64,000 bases of DNA from Olleya sp. Hel_I_94 (GTDB lineage Bacteria; Bacteroidota; Bacteroidia; Flavobacteriales; Flavobacteriaceae), in the NCBI RefSeq assembly GCF_007827365.1, contig NZ_VISI01000002.1:2361001-2425000 (forward strand), given 5' to 3'. The position numbers were made by a program, and so were the translations under genes. Below, piece after piece: positions 10,201-18,882 of the stretch. Below the pieces are notes generated by a model, which did not search any database, was not told the origin of the DNA, and saw only the letters and a program-made list of their open reading frames with translations. Every line of letters starts with the position of its first letter. Positions within the stretch are counted from its first letter, which is position 1.

Positions 10201-10451
10201 CTTGTTGCATCTGATGCTATATAACGCATGTCTTGCACACCATTTATGGCTGTTTCTAGCGGAATTAAGGTAGAGTTTACTAATACCTCTGAACTAGAAC
10301 CAGGATAGGCTATAAAAATATTTACTGTTGTTGGTGCTATTTGAGGGAATTGAGATATAGGGAGTTGCTTGATAGCTAAACCACCTATAAATAAGATGAT
10401 AACCGAAATGACAATAGCCAAAACGGGTCTTTTTATAAATTGTTTAAACAT
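7200..10451 (-). CDS. RND multidrug efflux pump, HAE1 family (AcrB/MexB-like)
   Basis: The inner-membrane proton-driven transporter of the tripartite system. It has 1083 residues, slightly longer than AcrB, with 12 predicted membrane helices. It starts with FIKRPVLAIVISVIILFIGG, followed by the porter-domain motif FPQIAPTTVNIFIAYPGSS. TM4 carries the proton-relay region LAIGIVVDNAIVVVEAVH, where the first Asp is kept and the second is Asn. The second half repeats the fold, with FVYFVLAAQYESFLLPLVV and MLVGLLGKNAVLIVEFA. A charged, lysine-rich tail of about 50 residues extends the C-terminus. It lies between adaptor and outer-membrane genes. Substrate range unknown. Confidence 0.96.
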   Translation of the reverse strand: MFKQFIKRPVLAIVISVIILFIGGLAIKQLPISQFPQIAPTTVNIFIAYPGSSSEVLVNSTLIPLETAINGVQDMRYIASDATSAGEATVRVIFEPGTDPNEAVVRVKTRVDQVMPLLPELVQREGVIITPVQPSMLMYVNLSSTDKHNDEKFLYNYAYTKIIPEIQRIKGIASAQILGSRKYAMRVWLKPDRMRAYNISAEEVLEAMEEQSILARPGRLGRSSGKTAQSLEYVLTYQNRYNEPDQYKNIIVRANKEGETIQLKDIADVNLGSEFFDIYSNLDGKPSASIVLKQTFGSNGSDVIKEVKAKLAELEVDLPPDVDFQISYDVSNFLDASIEQVLHTLRDAFILVAIVVFLFLGDWRSTLIPIIAVPVSLIGAFFVMQLFGLSINLITLFALVLAIGIVVDNAIVVVEAVHVKMEEDHLTPYKASYEVLGEIGGAIVAITLVMVSVFIPISFMTGPVGVFYRQFSITMAGSIVISAIVALTLTPVLCAMLLKNNHGKTKKSIVDKFILWFNNGFEKLTGKYVAVLNKIVARRIITFGILAAFCAGIYFTNKVLPAGFIPNEDQGMIYAIIQTPPGATLERTNEVAKKLQKICEETEGVESVSSLAGYEIMTEGRGSNAGTCLINLKPWSDRHHSVHEIMEELEEETKDLGAVIEYFEPPAVPGFGSSGGFAMRLLDKTNSTDYQHFEKINNAFIAALSKRKELTGLFTFFSANYPQYELKINNKIAMQKGVTISKAMENLNILIGSTYEQGFIRFGRFFKVYTQAAPEYRRLPSDLEKLYVKNEEGDMVPYSAFMSIEKKLGPNEITRYNLYNSASIRGLPASGYTSGDAINAINEVAKKELPNGYDIAWEGLSYDEASRGNESTYIFIIVLVFVYFVLAAQYESFLLPLVVILSLPVGVFGSFFLLKAMGLANDVYAQIGVIMLVGLLGKNAVLIVEFAVQKQRQGATILEAAIEGSKARFRPILMTSFAFIAGLIPLIIATGAGAIANKTIGSSSLGGMLIGTIGGVLIIPGLYYIFAKMAEGKSLIKDESLEPLSEEFIRNSESAGQQTKKNTEQIVKLKNLLKKLSKKNKDE

Positions 10452-10476
10452 GTCTTTTGAAGATTAAATTCTAAAA

Positions 10477-11559
10477 TTATTCAGCGTATAAGTCTAACTC
10501 AGACATTACTTTGGTTGGCTCTAAAAACTTGGTTTCTATTTTTTGATTGTTTTTAACCATTTTTATACCTTCTAATAAAATCGTGTCGTTTTGCGAAAGC
10601 CCTTTGCTTATTATAAATAGATGTGGTAGCTCTGCTCCAATTGTAATTTCTTTTTGTTTTACTACATTATTTTTATCTATTACAAAAACATAGGTTTTAT
10701 CTAACACTTCAAAAGTGGCTTTTTGTGGTATAATTATAACATCTTTAAAAGGGATAGACATTAATACACTACCAGTTTCGCCATGTCTTAAAATACCATC
10801 AGGATTAGGAAACGTGGCTCTAAAAGCAATATTTCCGGTTTCGCTATTAAACTCTCCTTCTATAGTTTCAACAATGCCTTTTTGGTTAAATGGTTTGTTA
10901 TTAGCCATTAGTAAGCCAACTTCTTTTTTAACGTCTTTGTCTGTGCTTGTTATATAATCTAGGTATTCCGCTTCTGGTACGTTAAAATACACCCACATTT
11001 TACTATTGTCAGACAACGTGGTTAGTAACTCTCCTTCGTCCAAAAGACTTCCTTCTCTTGCTTCTAAATGGTCCATGATACCATCAAAAGGTGCGGTTAT
11101 TTTAGTAAAACCTAAATGAGTTTGTGCTAAAGCAACTTCAGCATTTGCTTTATCTAAATTGGCATTTGCCATAGCTAATTCATTTTGAGAAACGACATTG
11201 CCTTCTGCTAATAGTTTAGTGTTTTGTAATTCAATTTGTGCAGCATTAGATTCGGCTTTAGCCTTTTGTAGTTCGGCTTGATAAATATTTGGCATTATCT
11301 GGAACATAGGTTGTCCCTTTTTAACGTGTTGACCTTCGTCTACAAATATACTTTTGAGATAACCTTTCTCTAAAGCTCTTAATTCTATATGTCTTATGGA
11401 GTGAATTTGACTAACATAGTCCTTAATTATAGTGGTGTCTTTTTTGATAGGATTTGTAACAAGAAAAGCAACATGTTCTTTCTTTTCTTCTTTTTTAGTT
11501 TCGCAACTTGTATGAAATAGACATGCGAATAAACCCATGAAAATGAAGATTTTTTTCAT
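10477..11559 (-). CDS. RND efflux periplasmic adaptor lipoprotein (AcrA/MexA family)
   Basis: The membrane-fusion subunit that joins pump and outer-membrane channel. The 360-residue precursor has an SpII signal ending in LFHTSC (Cys about 19). A lipoyl half-motif follows (EKGYLKSIFVDEGQHVKKGQPMF), then a helical hairpin rich in Ala/Gln/Asn. The second lipoyl half reads LGFTKITAPFDGIMDHLEAREGSLLDEGELL, and a beta-barrel domain follows. It is 25 bases upstream of the pump gene. A strong hairpin and a small secreted-protein gene lie just upstream on the same strand. Confidence 0.95.
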   Translation of the reverse strand: MKKIFIFMGLFACLFHTSCETKKEEKKEHVAFLVTNPIKKDTTIIKDYVSQIHSIRHIELRALEKGYLKSIFVDEGQHVKKGQPMFQIMPNIYQAELQKAKAESNAAQIELQNTKLLAEGNVVSQNELAMANANLDKANAEVALAQTHLGFTKITAPFDGIMDHLEAREGSLLDEGELLTTLSDNSKMWVYFNVPEAEYLDYITSTDKDVKKEVGLLMANNKPFNQKGIVETIEGEFNSETGNIAFRATFPNPDGILRHGETGSVLMSIPFKDVIIIPQKATFEVLDKTYVFVIDKNNVVKQKEITIGAELPHLFIISKGLSQNDTILLEGIKMVKNNQKIETKFLEPTKVMSELDLYAE

Positions 11560-11602
11560 AATTTTTTATTTAAAATAAATTGGTAAAATAAAATGTGATT
11601 GT

Positions 11603-11636
11603 AGCCAGTCATTGCCAATAAGGCATATGACTGGCT
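11603..11636 (-). promoter_or_regulatory. Strong hairpin between small secreted-protein gene and efflux adaptor
   Basis: A 10-bp perfect outer stem (11603-11612 with 11627-11636), a one-base bulge, and a 4-bp inner stem around a 5-base loop. It sits 43 bases before the adaptor start and 69 bases after the upstream stop. On the minus strand it lacks a U-tract, so a simple intrinsic terminator is unlikely. It could be an RNA-stabilising, attenuating or processing element, or a protein-binding site. The structure is seen directly; the role is inferred. Confidence 0.5.
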
Positions 11637-11705
11637 ATTTGTGTTATGTTAAATGTTTTGTAAGTAATAAACCAATTGCAAATTGGTTTTAAAAAAGAAA
11701 GAAAA

Positions 11706-12128
11706 TCAGATTATAAAAACCTCTAATCTAATGTGAAGTTTTGTCGAAGGTTGACAAAAAGTTTGTTTGTAATGGTTAGCCTCTGCTTGAAGTTGAGAGG
11801 ATAAATCGCTTAATAATTGAGCGTTTAAAAATGCAGCTATATAGCTACCAAAAGAATTTATAGTGGTATTTGTTACCGATTCTTCATTTTCTGCTTCTTC
11901 ACTTTCTGTATAATCAAAAATTAATTGGTTGTCTTGATTATTGAAAATTGAAAAGTGAGCGGATTGACTTGAGATGTCATCTATTGAAACTGGGATTGTT
12001 GTTTCAGATTTAGATGTACTAATTAAAGTGAAATTATTATCTAATGTACTATTTGCAAATACGTTTATTACTCCTGAGAATAACAAGAGTATTATTAGCG
12101 TCAAATATTTAGAGATAATTTGTTTCAT
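11706..12128 (-). CDS. Small secreted protein heading the efflux operon, unknown function
   Basis: A 140-residue protein with a clear Sec signal peptide (about residues 1-25, MKQIISKYLTLIILLLFSG, cleavage near FANS). The mature part is about 115 residues, polar and Ser/Thr/Asn/Gln-rich, with an acidic patch ESEEAENEES. There is no cysteine lipobox and no membrane helix after the signal. I recognise no family. It is on the same strand as the RND operon, 146 bases upstream of the adaptor, and a good Bacteroidota promoter lies directly before it, so it is probably the first gene of that transcript. A role in export or envelope stress is only a guess from position. Confidence 0.6.
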   Translation of the reverse strand: MKQIISKYLTLIILLLFSGVINVFANSTLDNNFTLISTSKSETTIPVSIDDISSQSAHFSIFNNQDNQLIFDYTESEEAENEESVTNTTINSFGSYIAAFLNAQLLSDLSSQLQAEANHYKQTFCQPSTKLHIRLEVFII

Positions 12129-12138
12129 TTTATGGATG

Positions 12139-12170
12139 CAAAATTATATCAATTGACTAATATCACCAAA
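12139..12170 (-). promoter_or_regulatory. Bacteroidota-type promoter for small secreted protein / RND operon
   Basis: Read on the minus strand: TTTG (12170-12167), a 20-base spacer, then TAATTTTG (12146-12139), matching the Bacteroidota sigma consensus TTTG-N19/20-TAnnTTTG. The expected start of transcription is near 12132, only a few bases before the ATG at 12128, so the message would be almost leaderless. Confidence 0.6.
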
Positions 12171-12220
12171 ATAAAGATTGTTTTTTATGTGTTATTTAAG
12201 ACTAGAAATATAATATACAA

Positions 12221-12252
12221 AAAACCTGTAGGATATTGTACCTACAGGTTTT
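12221..12252 (-). terminator. Rho-independent terminator after prolyl oligopeptidase
   Basis: A perfect 12-bp inverted repeat (12221-12232 with 12241-12252), an 8-base loop, and a T-run on the minus strand. It lies 22 bases beyond the peptidase stop. Confidence 0.85.
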
Positions 12253-12274
12253 TAATACGTTGTATGTGTTTGTT

Positions 12275-14440
12275 TTAATCTTTAAAGTCTTCGATTTCGG
12301 TTGGTAAAATTTCAAAACCCATATTGTATAATGTAAATCCGTAAATGTCAGCATATTGCTCTATAGTTTTACTTACAGGTGTTCCTGCTCCATGTCCTGC
12401 ATCAGTTTCTATTCTGATTAAAACAGGATTGTTTCCGGTTTGTTTAGCTTGTAATTCTGCAGCAAATTTAAAACTGTGTGCAGGTACAACTCTGTCGTCA
12501 TGGTCACCTGTTGTAACCATCGTAGCTGGATATTGTGTGCCTTCTTTTACATTATGTACAGGAGAGTAGCCTAGTAAATAATCAAACATTTCTTTATTAT
12601 CTTCTGCAGTACCATAGTCATAAGCCCAACCTGCTCCAGCTGTAAACGTGTGGTAACGTAACATGTCTAAAACACCAACCGCAGGTAAAGCTACCTTCAT
12701 TAAATTTGGACGTTGGGTCATTGTTGCTCCAACTAGAAGACCTCCATTAGAACCACCTCTAATAGCTAAAAAGTCTGATGAGGTATATTTTTGATTAATA
12801 AGGTACTCTGCAGCAGCAATAAAATCGTCAAACACATTTTGTTTTTTAAGTTGTGTTCCTGCATCGTGCCATGCTTTTCCGTATTCACCTCCACCACGAA
12901 GATTAGGTACAGCATATATACCACCTTGTTCCATCCATACAGCATTAGCAATGCTAAAACTAGGTGTTAAACTTACATTAAAACCACCATAACCATATAG
13001 GATTGTTGGGTTTTTACCATCAAGCGTTAATCCTTTTTTATGTGTAATAATCATTGGTACTTTTGTACCATCTTTTGAGTTATAAAAGACTTGTTTGCTT
13101 TCGTAATTTTCAGGATTAAAATCAATATTAGGTTTACGGAATAGCTCTGAAGTTCCGGTTTCAATATCATATTTATAAATACTTCCTGGAGTTACATAGT
13201 TTGTAAATGAATAGTATAATTCTTTTTCTTCCTTTTTAGCACCAAATCCACTAGCACTTCCTACACCAGGAAGTTTTACTTCCCTTACTAATTTACCATC
13301 GTAGTCGTACTGCATTACTTTAGATACTGCATCTACCATATACTCAGTAAAAAAGTAGCCACCTGCTGTTGATGGGTTTAATACATTTTTAGTTTCTGGA
13401 ATAAAATCTACCCAGTTTTCTGGTGTTGGATTTGAGGCATCAACGGTAACTATTTTTTTGTTAGGTGCATTATGATTTGTTACTAAGAATAATTTTGAGC
13501 CTTCGTTTTCAATTACATAAGTGTCGCTATCTGTGTTGCCAATAATCTCTACTAATTTTGAGTTTGGTTGTGTTAAATCCTTAATGTATAATTTGTTTCC
13601 AGAGGTCGATACACGTGGCGATATTATTAAATATCGATCATCCTCTGTTACGCTTCCGTAGATATATCTGTGTTTTTCAGAAGCTGTTCCTCCAAAAATT
13701 AACTGATCTTCTTTTTGCGACGTCCCTAGTTTATGGTAATATACTTTGTGCTGATCTGTTTTTGCAGATAACTCGCTACCTTTTGGTTTGTCATAGCTTG
13801 AGTAATAAAAGCCTTCGTTTTTGTACCAAGACATTCCGCTAAATTTTATATCTACTAAGGTGTCTTCGATAATTGTTTTAGACTGGGTGTCCATTACTAA
13901 AATTTTTCGCCAATCACTTCCACCTTCAGAAATTGCGTAGGCTAGTATCTTTCCGTTTTTAGAAAAGCTAGTACCTCCAAGCGATATAGTACCATCTTCC
14001 TTAAATGTATTTGGGTCTAAAAACACGGTTGCTGTACTTGGGTCTTCTCCGGTTTTATAACGGTAGATTACATACTGGTTTTGTAAGCCATCGTTTTTAT
14101 AAAAATAGGTATAGTCACCCTCTACAAAAGGCGCTCCAATTTTTTCATAATTCCATAACTTCTCTAAACGTTGCTTTAGTTTTTTTCTGTAAGGAATATT
14201 GTCTAAATAAGCATAAGTAGTTTTATTTTCTGCTTTTACCCAAGCTTCTGTCTCTGGACTTCTGTCATCCTCTAACCATCTGTAAGGGTCTTCTACATCT
14301 GTACCAAAATAGTTAGTTACAGTGTCAACCTTACTAGTTGTTGGGTAGTCTATTACGATACTTTTTTCTTTTTTTGTTGCTTCTTTTTTACAAGACATAA
14401 TAGTTATTACGGTTAAAATACCAATAGCTAGTTTTTTCAT
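12275..14440 (-). CDS. Prolyl oligopeptidase, S9A family, lipoprotein
   Basis: A serine peptidase that cleaves short peptides after proline. The 721-residue precursor has an SpII signal with lipobox ITIMSC (Cys about 17), so it is predicted to be a periplasmic or outer-membrane lipoprotein. The N-terminal S9 motif [20 protein letters not shown] leads into a seven-bladed propeller. The C-terminal alpha/beta-hydrolase domain carries [10 protein letters not shown] with Ser about 564, [11 protein letters not shown] with Asp about 648, and DAGHGAGTP with His about 683, so the triad is complete. The length matches the family. It has its own terminator and is a single-gene unit, with an imperfect hairpin separating it from the upstream gene. 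Confidence 0.95.
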   Translation of the reverse strand: MKKLAIGILTVITIMSCKKEATKKEKSIVIDYPTTSKVDTVTNYFGTDVEDPYRWLEDDRSPETEAWVKAENKTTYAYLDNIPYRKKLKQRLEKLWNYEKIGAPFVEGDYTYFYKNDGLQNQYVIYRYKTGEDPSTATVFLDPNTFKEDGTISLGGTSFSKNGKILAYAISEGGSDWRKILVMDTQSKTIIEDTLVDIKFSGMSWYKNEGFYYSSYDKPKGSELSAKTDQHKVYYHKLGTSQKEDQLIFGGTASEKHRYIYGSVTEDDRYLIISPRVSTSGNKLYIKDLTQPNSKLVEIIGNTDSDTYVIENEGSKLFLVTNHNAPNKKIVTVDASNPTPENWVDFIPETKNVLNPSTAGGYFFTEYMVDAVSKVMQYDYDGKLVREVKLPGVGSASGFGAKKEEKELYYSFTNYVTPGSIYKYDIETGTSELFRKPNIDFNPENYESKQVFYNSKDGTKVPMIITHKKGLTLDGKNPTILYGYGGFNVSLTPSFSIANAVWMEQGGIYAVPNLRGGGEYGKAWHDAGTQLKKQNVFDDFIAAAEYLINQKYTSSDFLAIRGGSNGGLLVGATMTQRPNLMKVALPAVGVLDMLRYHTFTAGAGWAYDYGTAEDNKEMFDYLLGYSPVHNVKEGTQYPATMVTTGDHDDRVVPAHSFKFAAELQAKQTGNNPVLIRIETDAGHGAGTPVSKTIEQYADIYGFTLYNMGFEILPTEIEDFKD

Positions 14441-14479
14441 GTTGAAGGGATGGTTTAATTATGTGAATAAAATTAACCA

Positions 14480-14514
14480 AAAAAGCACATGTTTACTACT
14501 AACTTGCGCTTTTT
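14480..14514 (-). terminator. Weak terminator-like hairpin after the T9SS FG-GAP gene
   Basis: A 12-bp imperfect stem (14480-14491 with 14503-14514, two mismatches) has an 11-base loop, with A and T flanks. It lies just past the stop of the minus-strand T9SS gene. Confidence 0.45.
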
Positions 14515-14523
14515 AAGATTTTT

Positions 14524-16611
14524 TTAGTGTTTTATAAATTTTTGAGCTTTTATACTTCCGTTACTATTTATTTTTAAAATGTAGTTACCTGACTGGATAT
14601 TTGAAACATCAATTGTATTAGTTTTTAATTTACCTTTTAATACTTGTCTACCATTCATGTCAAATACAACATATGCTGCGTTATTTAAATGTTGATTTTC
14701 AATATTTAAATTTAAACTGTGGGTTGTTGGGTTAGGGTAAAGTATTAGGTCAGACAATAAAAACTCATCAATACTTAATTGATTTTGACCTTCAATTATA
14801 TTTAAAGTTTGATTAACTGTAGGATTTAAAATAACATCTACTATTCCAGAAGGCCATTCTACGGTTAAGCTTGTAATAGTGGTTGCTGTACCTAACCCAA
14901 AATGAGTATTTAAGGTGTTCATGTATCTAAATCCATCACCACTTCTAACATCTCTAATTTGACTACCTAAGGTTGTTTCTATTGTTATTCTAGCTCCAAT
15001 TCCATTTATATTACTAACGTTTCCAACGGTATTTAATGTTATCCAATTATTAATCGTGGTGTCATTCATGTAAATTGAACCATCACTACTAAAAGCATCA
15101 ATAAATCCATCTGTGTTTAAGTCTCCAAAAGATCCTGCTGTAGGTAATAGACCTGTATAAAGATTAAAAGTCATGTCACCATTACCAATTAATATATTTC
15201 CATTTGAAGCTAAGTCTAAAATACCATCATTATCAAAATCGTAAGTTACGTTTTCAATACCTGTAGCAGTCATATCTAATACTCCTGATCCAGTTGTAAC
15301 ATCTGTAAAGGTTACTATTCCAGTTGTTGTGTCTAAATCATTTCTCATTAATTTATGAGTTCCAGAACTAGCTCCAACAAACACATCCATATCACCATCG
15401 TTATCAAAATCTCCCCATGATGAAGACCATGTTTGCATTGGATCTGATAATCCAATTTGAGAGGCTACCTCTGTATAATTGACTACTAATGTATTTGAAG
15501 CATCGTAATAAGAGTCGTTTCTATACATTTGGTTTTTTCTTCTAGCTTCTTCACCACCACATTTGGCGATAAACATATCACTATCTCCATCGTTATCATA
15601 ATCAACAAAAATTGATCCATAATGTCCACCAGATGCGTAATCTCCTAAATTAAAAGGAGCAGTTCCTACGGTTGATTGATAGTATTGCAAATTACCATTA
15701 CCATCGTTAATATAATACACAGTAGGCTCTACATCATGGCAAACAAATGCATCTAAATGACCATCCATATTAAGGTCTGCAAAATTTGATCTTTGGGAAA
15801 AAACATATTCTGAGCCTGAAATTTCTGTAAATCCAGTTCCAGTATCGTTTGCTTTCATAAAGGTTACACCTTGTCCAGCTCCATATAATAAATCCGTATA
15901 ACCATTGGCGTCATAATCTGCAGCAGCAAGACTCCAGTTTGGTGTGAAATCAGCAGAAGTGGTTGCAATATTGACAGTATTAAAACCACCTGTCGCTAAT
16001 TGATAATTAATATTAATATTTGTAGCTGTAACAGCAACAACATCATCTAGAAAATCCCCATTCATATCAACAACAGCACGATTTGAACCGTTTGTAGAAA
16101 GTGATTGTTGACTAAATGTAACAGGAGCAGGAGGAGGTGGAATAACCACTGCACCTTCCGTTAATTCCCAATCAAACCCTGAGTCACTCCATTTATCATC
16201 AAAAGCAATGTAATATGATGTACCAACTATTACATTAAATGTCGCAACAGATAAGAAATTAGTTCCAGAATCATCATCTCCAGCAACACAGGTTAGGCTA
16301 CCACAAGCTCCTGAATAGATATGTACACGTGTGTCTTTACCAGAATTTTGAGTTAAGTCTGTACTGATGGTTACAGAGTAGTCGTTAGTTGGTATATACC
16401 TGTACCATTCTCCATTTGTTGCCCCAGTTCCGTTTGCTGCACAAATAGGAGAAGGTATTTCTGTACCATCAATAATTCCGTTAAGGGTAAATGTCCCAGG
16501 ACCAACTATAGCTGTGTCTGTATTTGTATCCAAGCAGCTGTTGCTGTTTGTTTGTGCTTTAATTATAAATGTAACTAAGCAAATTAAAATAGTAAGTAGT
16601 GGTTTTTTCAT
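14524..16611 (-). CDS. Secreted FG-GAP/VCBS repeat protein with ASPIC/UnbV domain and T9SS type A sorting tail
   Basis: A 695-residue exported protein. It has a Sec signal (about 1-19) and an N-terminal beta-sandwich with cysteines (about 25-150), followed by a proline run. Several FG-GAP/VCBS-type calcium repeats come next (YDNDGDSDMFIAK, DFDNDGDMDVFVGASSG, DFDNDGILDLASNGN). An ASPIC/UnbV module follows (RDVRSGDGFRYMNTLNTHFGLG, then LTVEWPSGIVD). The last ~75 residues form a type A T9SS sorting domain with YPNPTTHSLNL and SGNYILKI, so it is likely displayed on or released from the cell surface. It begins 15 bases after a diheme cytochrome gene and is probably co-transcribed with it. Confidence 0.85.
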   Translation of the reverse strand: MKKPLLTILICLVTFIIKAQTNSNSCLDTNTDTAIVGPGTFTLNGIIDGTEIPSPICAANGTGATNGEWYRYIPTNDYSVTISTDLTQNSGKDTRVHIYSGACGSLTCVAGDDDSGTNFLSVATFNVIVGTSYYIAFDDKWSDSGFDWELTEGAVVIPPPPAPVTFSQQSLSTNGSNRAVVDMNGDFLDDVVAVTATNININYQLATGGFNTVNIATTSADFTPNWSLAAADYDANGYTDLLYGAGQGVTFMKANDTGTGFTEISGSEYVFSQRSNFADLNMDGHLDAFVCHDVEPTVYYINDGNGNLQYYQSTVGTAPFNLGDYASGGHYGSIFVDYDNDGDSDMFIAKCGGEEARRKNQMYRNDSYYDASNTLVVNYTEVASQIGLSDPMQTWSSSWGDFDNDGDMDVFVGASSGTHKLMRNDLDTTTGIVTFTDVTTGSGVLDMTATGIENVTYDFDNDGILDLASNGNILIGNGDMTFNLYTGLLPTAGSFGDLNTDGFIDAFSSDGSIYMNDTTINNWITLNTVGNVSNINGIGARITIETTLGSQIRDVRSGDGFRYMNTLNTHFGLGTATTITSLTVEWPSGIVDVILNPTVNQTLNIIEGQNQLSIDEFLLSDLILYPNPTTHSLNLNIENQHLNNAAYVVFDMNGRQVLKGKLKTNTIDVSNIQSGNYILKINSNGSIKAQKFIKH

Positions 16612-16626
16612 GGTTAGACGGTTAGT

Positions 16627-17718
16627 TTATTGGCAGGTTTGTGTTAGTGAAGTAATCCATTGCTCTAAAAGAATAACACCTTCTTGGTGTATTAGTGTTC
16701 TACCCAATAAAGGCATTCTATATTCTTCTTGTGTATTATTTAATCTAAAGTGAATTAATGAGCGTGCTATGTTATCTGGTTCTACAATTTTAGAGTAAGG
16801 TGCTATTGGTGTATCTGGATCTACACAAACACCTAAACTAGTATCTCCTTGATAATCTCCAAATGCAAACCTAACAGGTCTGTAGTCACAATGTCTATCT
16901 TGACTGTGGCAGTGTGCACAATTAATATCTAAGTAACCTCTAATCCTGTCACTAAGTGTAGAAGTAACATCTTGCCAGTTAGAAACTGTATTGATAGTGT
17001 TAGGTAAGTTGTCTTCTAAATAACCAATTTCTATCCATTTTTGTAATTGATTTTTTACACCATCAGCGTATGCTAAATCTTTATTTAGATTTTGTGGTTT
17101 TGGACCAATTGGAATGGAGTTAACTTCAGACTTGTGGCAAGTAAAGCATTCTGCAGCAGACGGAATTCTGTAAGTGGTAGTTTTTGTTACTCCGTTTTCA
17201 ATAAAAGTAACATCTGTATAACTTCCAGCTAAATCAAAGTATGCTTCTGTTTGATCATCATTCCAGATATAATTTGCAAATTTCCAACCTTCGGAAGATT
17301 TATACATTAATCGTGTTTCAATAATCCTTGATAAATTACTAGGTAATGTATTTTGGTAATAAAAGTTTTTTATAAAAACAGTGCCATCAGGAAAATTTAA
17401 AATTGAATAATCATTAACATAAGTTGCCTTTTGGTCTTTAGGCATCCAAATAAATCTTTTTTTGTGCGCGTAATCTGTAAATAAGGAATTAATAGGTTGA
17501 TATGGCAGGACGCCTACAACAGGAGTTAAGTCTTTAAGGTTGTCTTTAAAAAAATGGTATTCTGATAATGTATTAAAAGGTGTTGCTTCTGGATTAAAAA
17601 TAACAGGAGAGGTCTCTGTACTTTCTTGGATTGGGATATACGTTTCTTCTGAGCTACAAGAAAATTGCAACAAAGTAAAAAAAGCAATAACTAATAAGCT
17701 CGTGTAGTTTTTGACCAT
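16627..17718 (-). CDS. Diheme c-type cytochrome lipoprotein (SO2930-like family)
   Basis: A 363-residue precursor with SpII lipobox LLQFSC (Cys about 21). It carries two haem c attachment sites, CFTCH (about 191-195) and CAHCH (about 267-271). The overall pattern resembles the SO2930 family of diheme cytochromes (VLPYQPINSLFTDYAHKKRFIWMP near residue 70-92, and a terminal region with RMPLLGR). It is expected to be anchored in the periplasm or outer membrane and to transfer electrons. Such proteins often neighbour secreted proteins of unknown substrate, as here. The start codon is inside an inverted repeat. The partner and redox substrate are unknown. Confidence 0.8.
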   Translation of the reverse strand: MVKNYTSLLVIAFFTLLQFSCSSEETYIPIQESTETSPVIFNPEATPFNTLSEYHFFKDNLKDLTPVVGVLPYQPINSLFTDYAHKKRFIWMPKDQKATYVNDYSILNFPDGTVFIKNFYYQNTLPSNLSRIIETRLMYKSSEGWKFANYIWNDDQTEAYFDLAGSYTDVTFIENGVTKTTTYRIPSAAECFTCHKSEVNSIPIGPKPQNLNKDLAYADGVKNQLQKWIEIGYLEDNLPNTINTVSNWQDVTSTLSDRIRGYLDINCAHCHSQDRHCDYRPVRFAFGDYQGDTSLGVCVDPDTPIAPYSKIVEPDNIARSLIHFRLNNTQEEYRMPLLGRTLIHQEGVILLEQWITSLTQTCQ

Positions 17719-17735
17719 ATAAAAAATATATGGTC
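17713..17735 (-). promoter_or_regulatory. Inverted repeat covering the cytochrome start codon
   Basis: A perfect 8-bp stem (17713-17720 with 17728-17735) with a 7-base A/T loop. The ATG at 17718-17716 is in the 3' arm on the minus strand, so the RNA hairpin would hide the start codon. As DNA it is a GACC/GGTC palindrome, and a further TGACC lies at 17754-17758. It could be a translational or a protein-binding control site. Confidence 0.5.
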
Positions 17736-17798
17736 ACTAATATATAAATTAATTGACCTAAAAATGGTATTAACTTAATGAAATTTAGATTGTTATAT

Positions 17799-18788
17799 CT
17801 AAACTAAGTTGTGTTTTACTAAATATTCTGCAATCTGAACAGTGTTTGTAGCTGCTCCCTTACGCAGGTTGTCACTAACAATCCACATATTAATAGAGTT
17901 TGCCTGAGATAAGTCGCGTCTAATACGACCTACAAAGACATCATCCTTACCATTGGCATATAAAGGCATTGGATAGGTGTTAGTGTCTAAATTATCTTGT
18001 ACGACTACACCTTCGGTTTGGCCTAAAAGCGTTTTAACTTCAGCTAAATCAAAATCATTTTCAAATGCAATATTAACAGACTCACTATGTCCACCAGCTG
18101 TTGGTATTCTAACTGCAGTAGCTGTTACAGCAATAGTATTATCGTTTAATATTTTCTGGGTTTCGTTAACCAACTTTAATTCTTCTTTGGTGTATCCATT
18201 GTCTTCAAATACGTCACAATGCGGAATTGCATTTTTAAAGATAGGATAGTGATACGCCATTTCTCCTGTAACGCCATTTAATTCATTTTCTAATTGTTGC
18301 ACAGCTTTTACTCCTGTACCAGAAATGGATTGGTAAGTTGAAACGACTATTCTTTTAATTTTATATTTTTTATGAAGAGGAGCCAAGCACATAACCATTT
18401 GTATGGTCGAGCAATTAGGATTGGCTATTATTTTGTCTTCTTTAGTAAGTTGATTTGCATTAATCTCCGGAACCACTAGTTTTTTGTCCTGATCCATTCT
18501 CCAAGCCGAAGAATTATCAATCACAGTTGTACCTACTTCTGCAAATTTTGGTGCCCATTCTAATGATGTGCTTCCACCAGCCGAAAATAAAGCAATATCT
18601 GGTTTGGCATTTACAGCGTCTTGTAAGCTTACAATTTTATAATCTTTACCGTTAAATGAAAGTGATTTACCTACGGATCTTTCTGAAGCTACAGGTATAA
18701 ATTCTGATATAGGAAATTGTCTTTCTTCTAATACTTTACGCATAACTTCTCCAACCATTCCGGTTGCTCCAACTACAGCTACTCTCAT
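17799..18788 (-). CDS. asd: Aspartate-semialdehyde dehydrogenase
   Basis: Reduces aspartyl phosphate to aspartate semialdehyde with NADPH, the branch step toward lysine/diaminopimelate, threonine and methionine. The 329-residue cytosolic enzyme starts with the nucleotide-binding motif VVGATGMVGEVM. The active-site cysteine sits in NPNCSTIQM (about 128), and the catalytic histidine region is TAGGHSESVN. The length matches the family. It is a single gene on the minus strand, and the mscL terminator separates it from the upstream gene. Confidence 0.97.
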   Translation of the reverse strand: MRVAVVGATGMVGEVMRKVLEERQFPISEFIPVASERSVGKSLSFNGKDYKIVSLQDAVNAKPDIALFSAGGSTSLEWAPKFAEVGTTVIDNSSAWRMDQDKKLVVPEINANQLTKEDKIIANPNCSTIQMVMCLAPLHKKYKIKRIVVSTYQSISGTGVKAVQQLENELNGVTGEMAYHYPIFKNAIPHCDVFEDNGYTKEELKLVNETQKILNDNTIAVTATAVRIPTAGGHSESVNIAFENDFDLAEVKTLLGQTEGVVVQDNLDTNTYPMPLYANGKDDVFVGRIRRDLSQANSINMWIVSDNLRKGAATNTVQIAEYLVKHNLV

Positions 18789-18882
18789 TTTAAATACAAA
18801 TTAAATTAAAGGCTAAAATTAGGGTATTTAACTAAAAAAGTAATATAATTAGTATTAATTTTTTCGTAAAAATTTGAGCATA

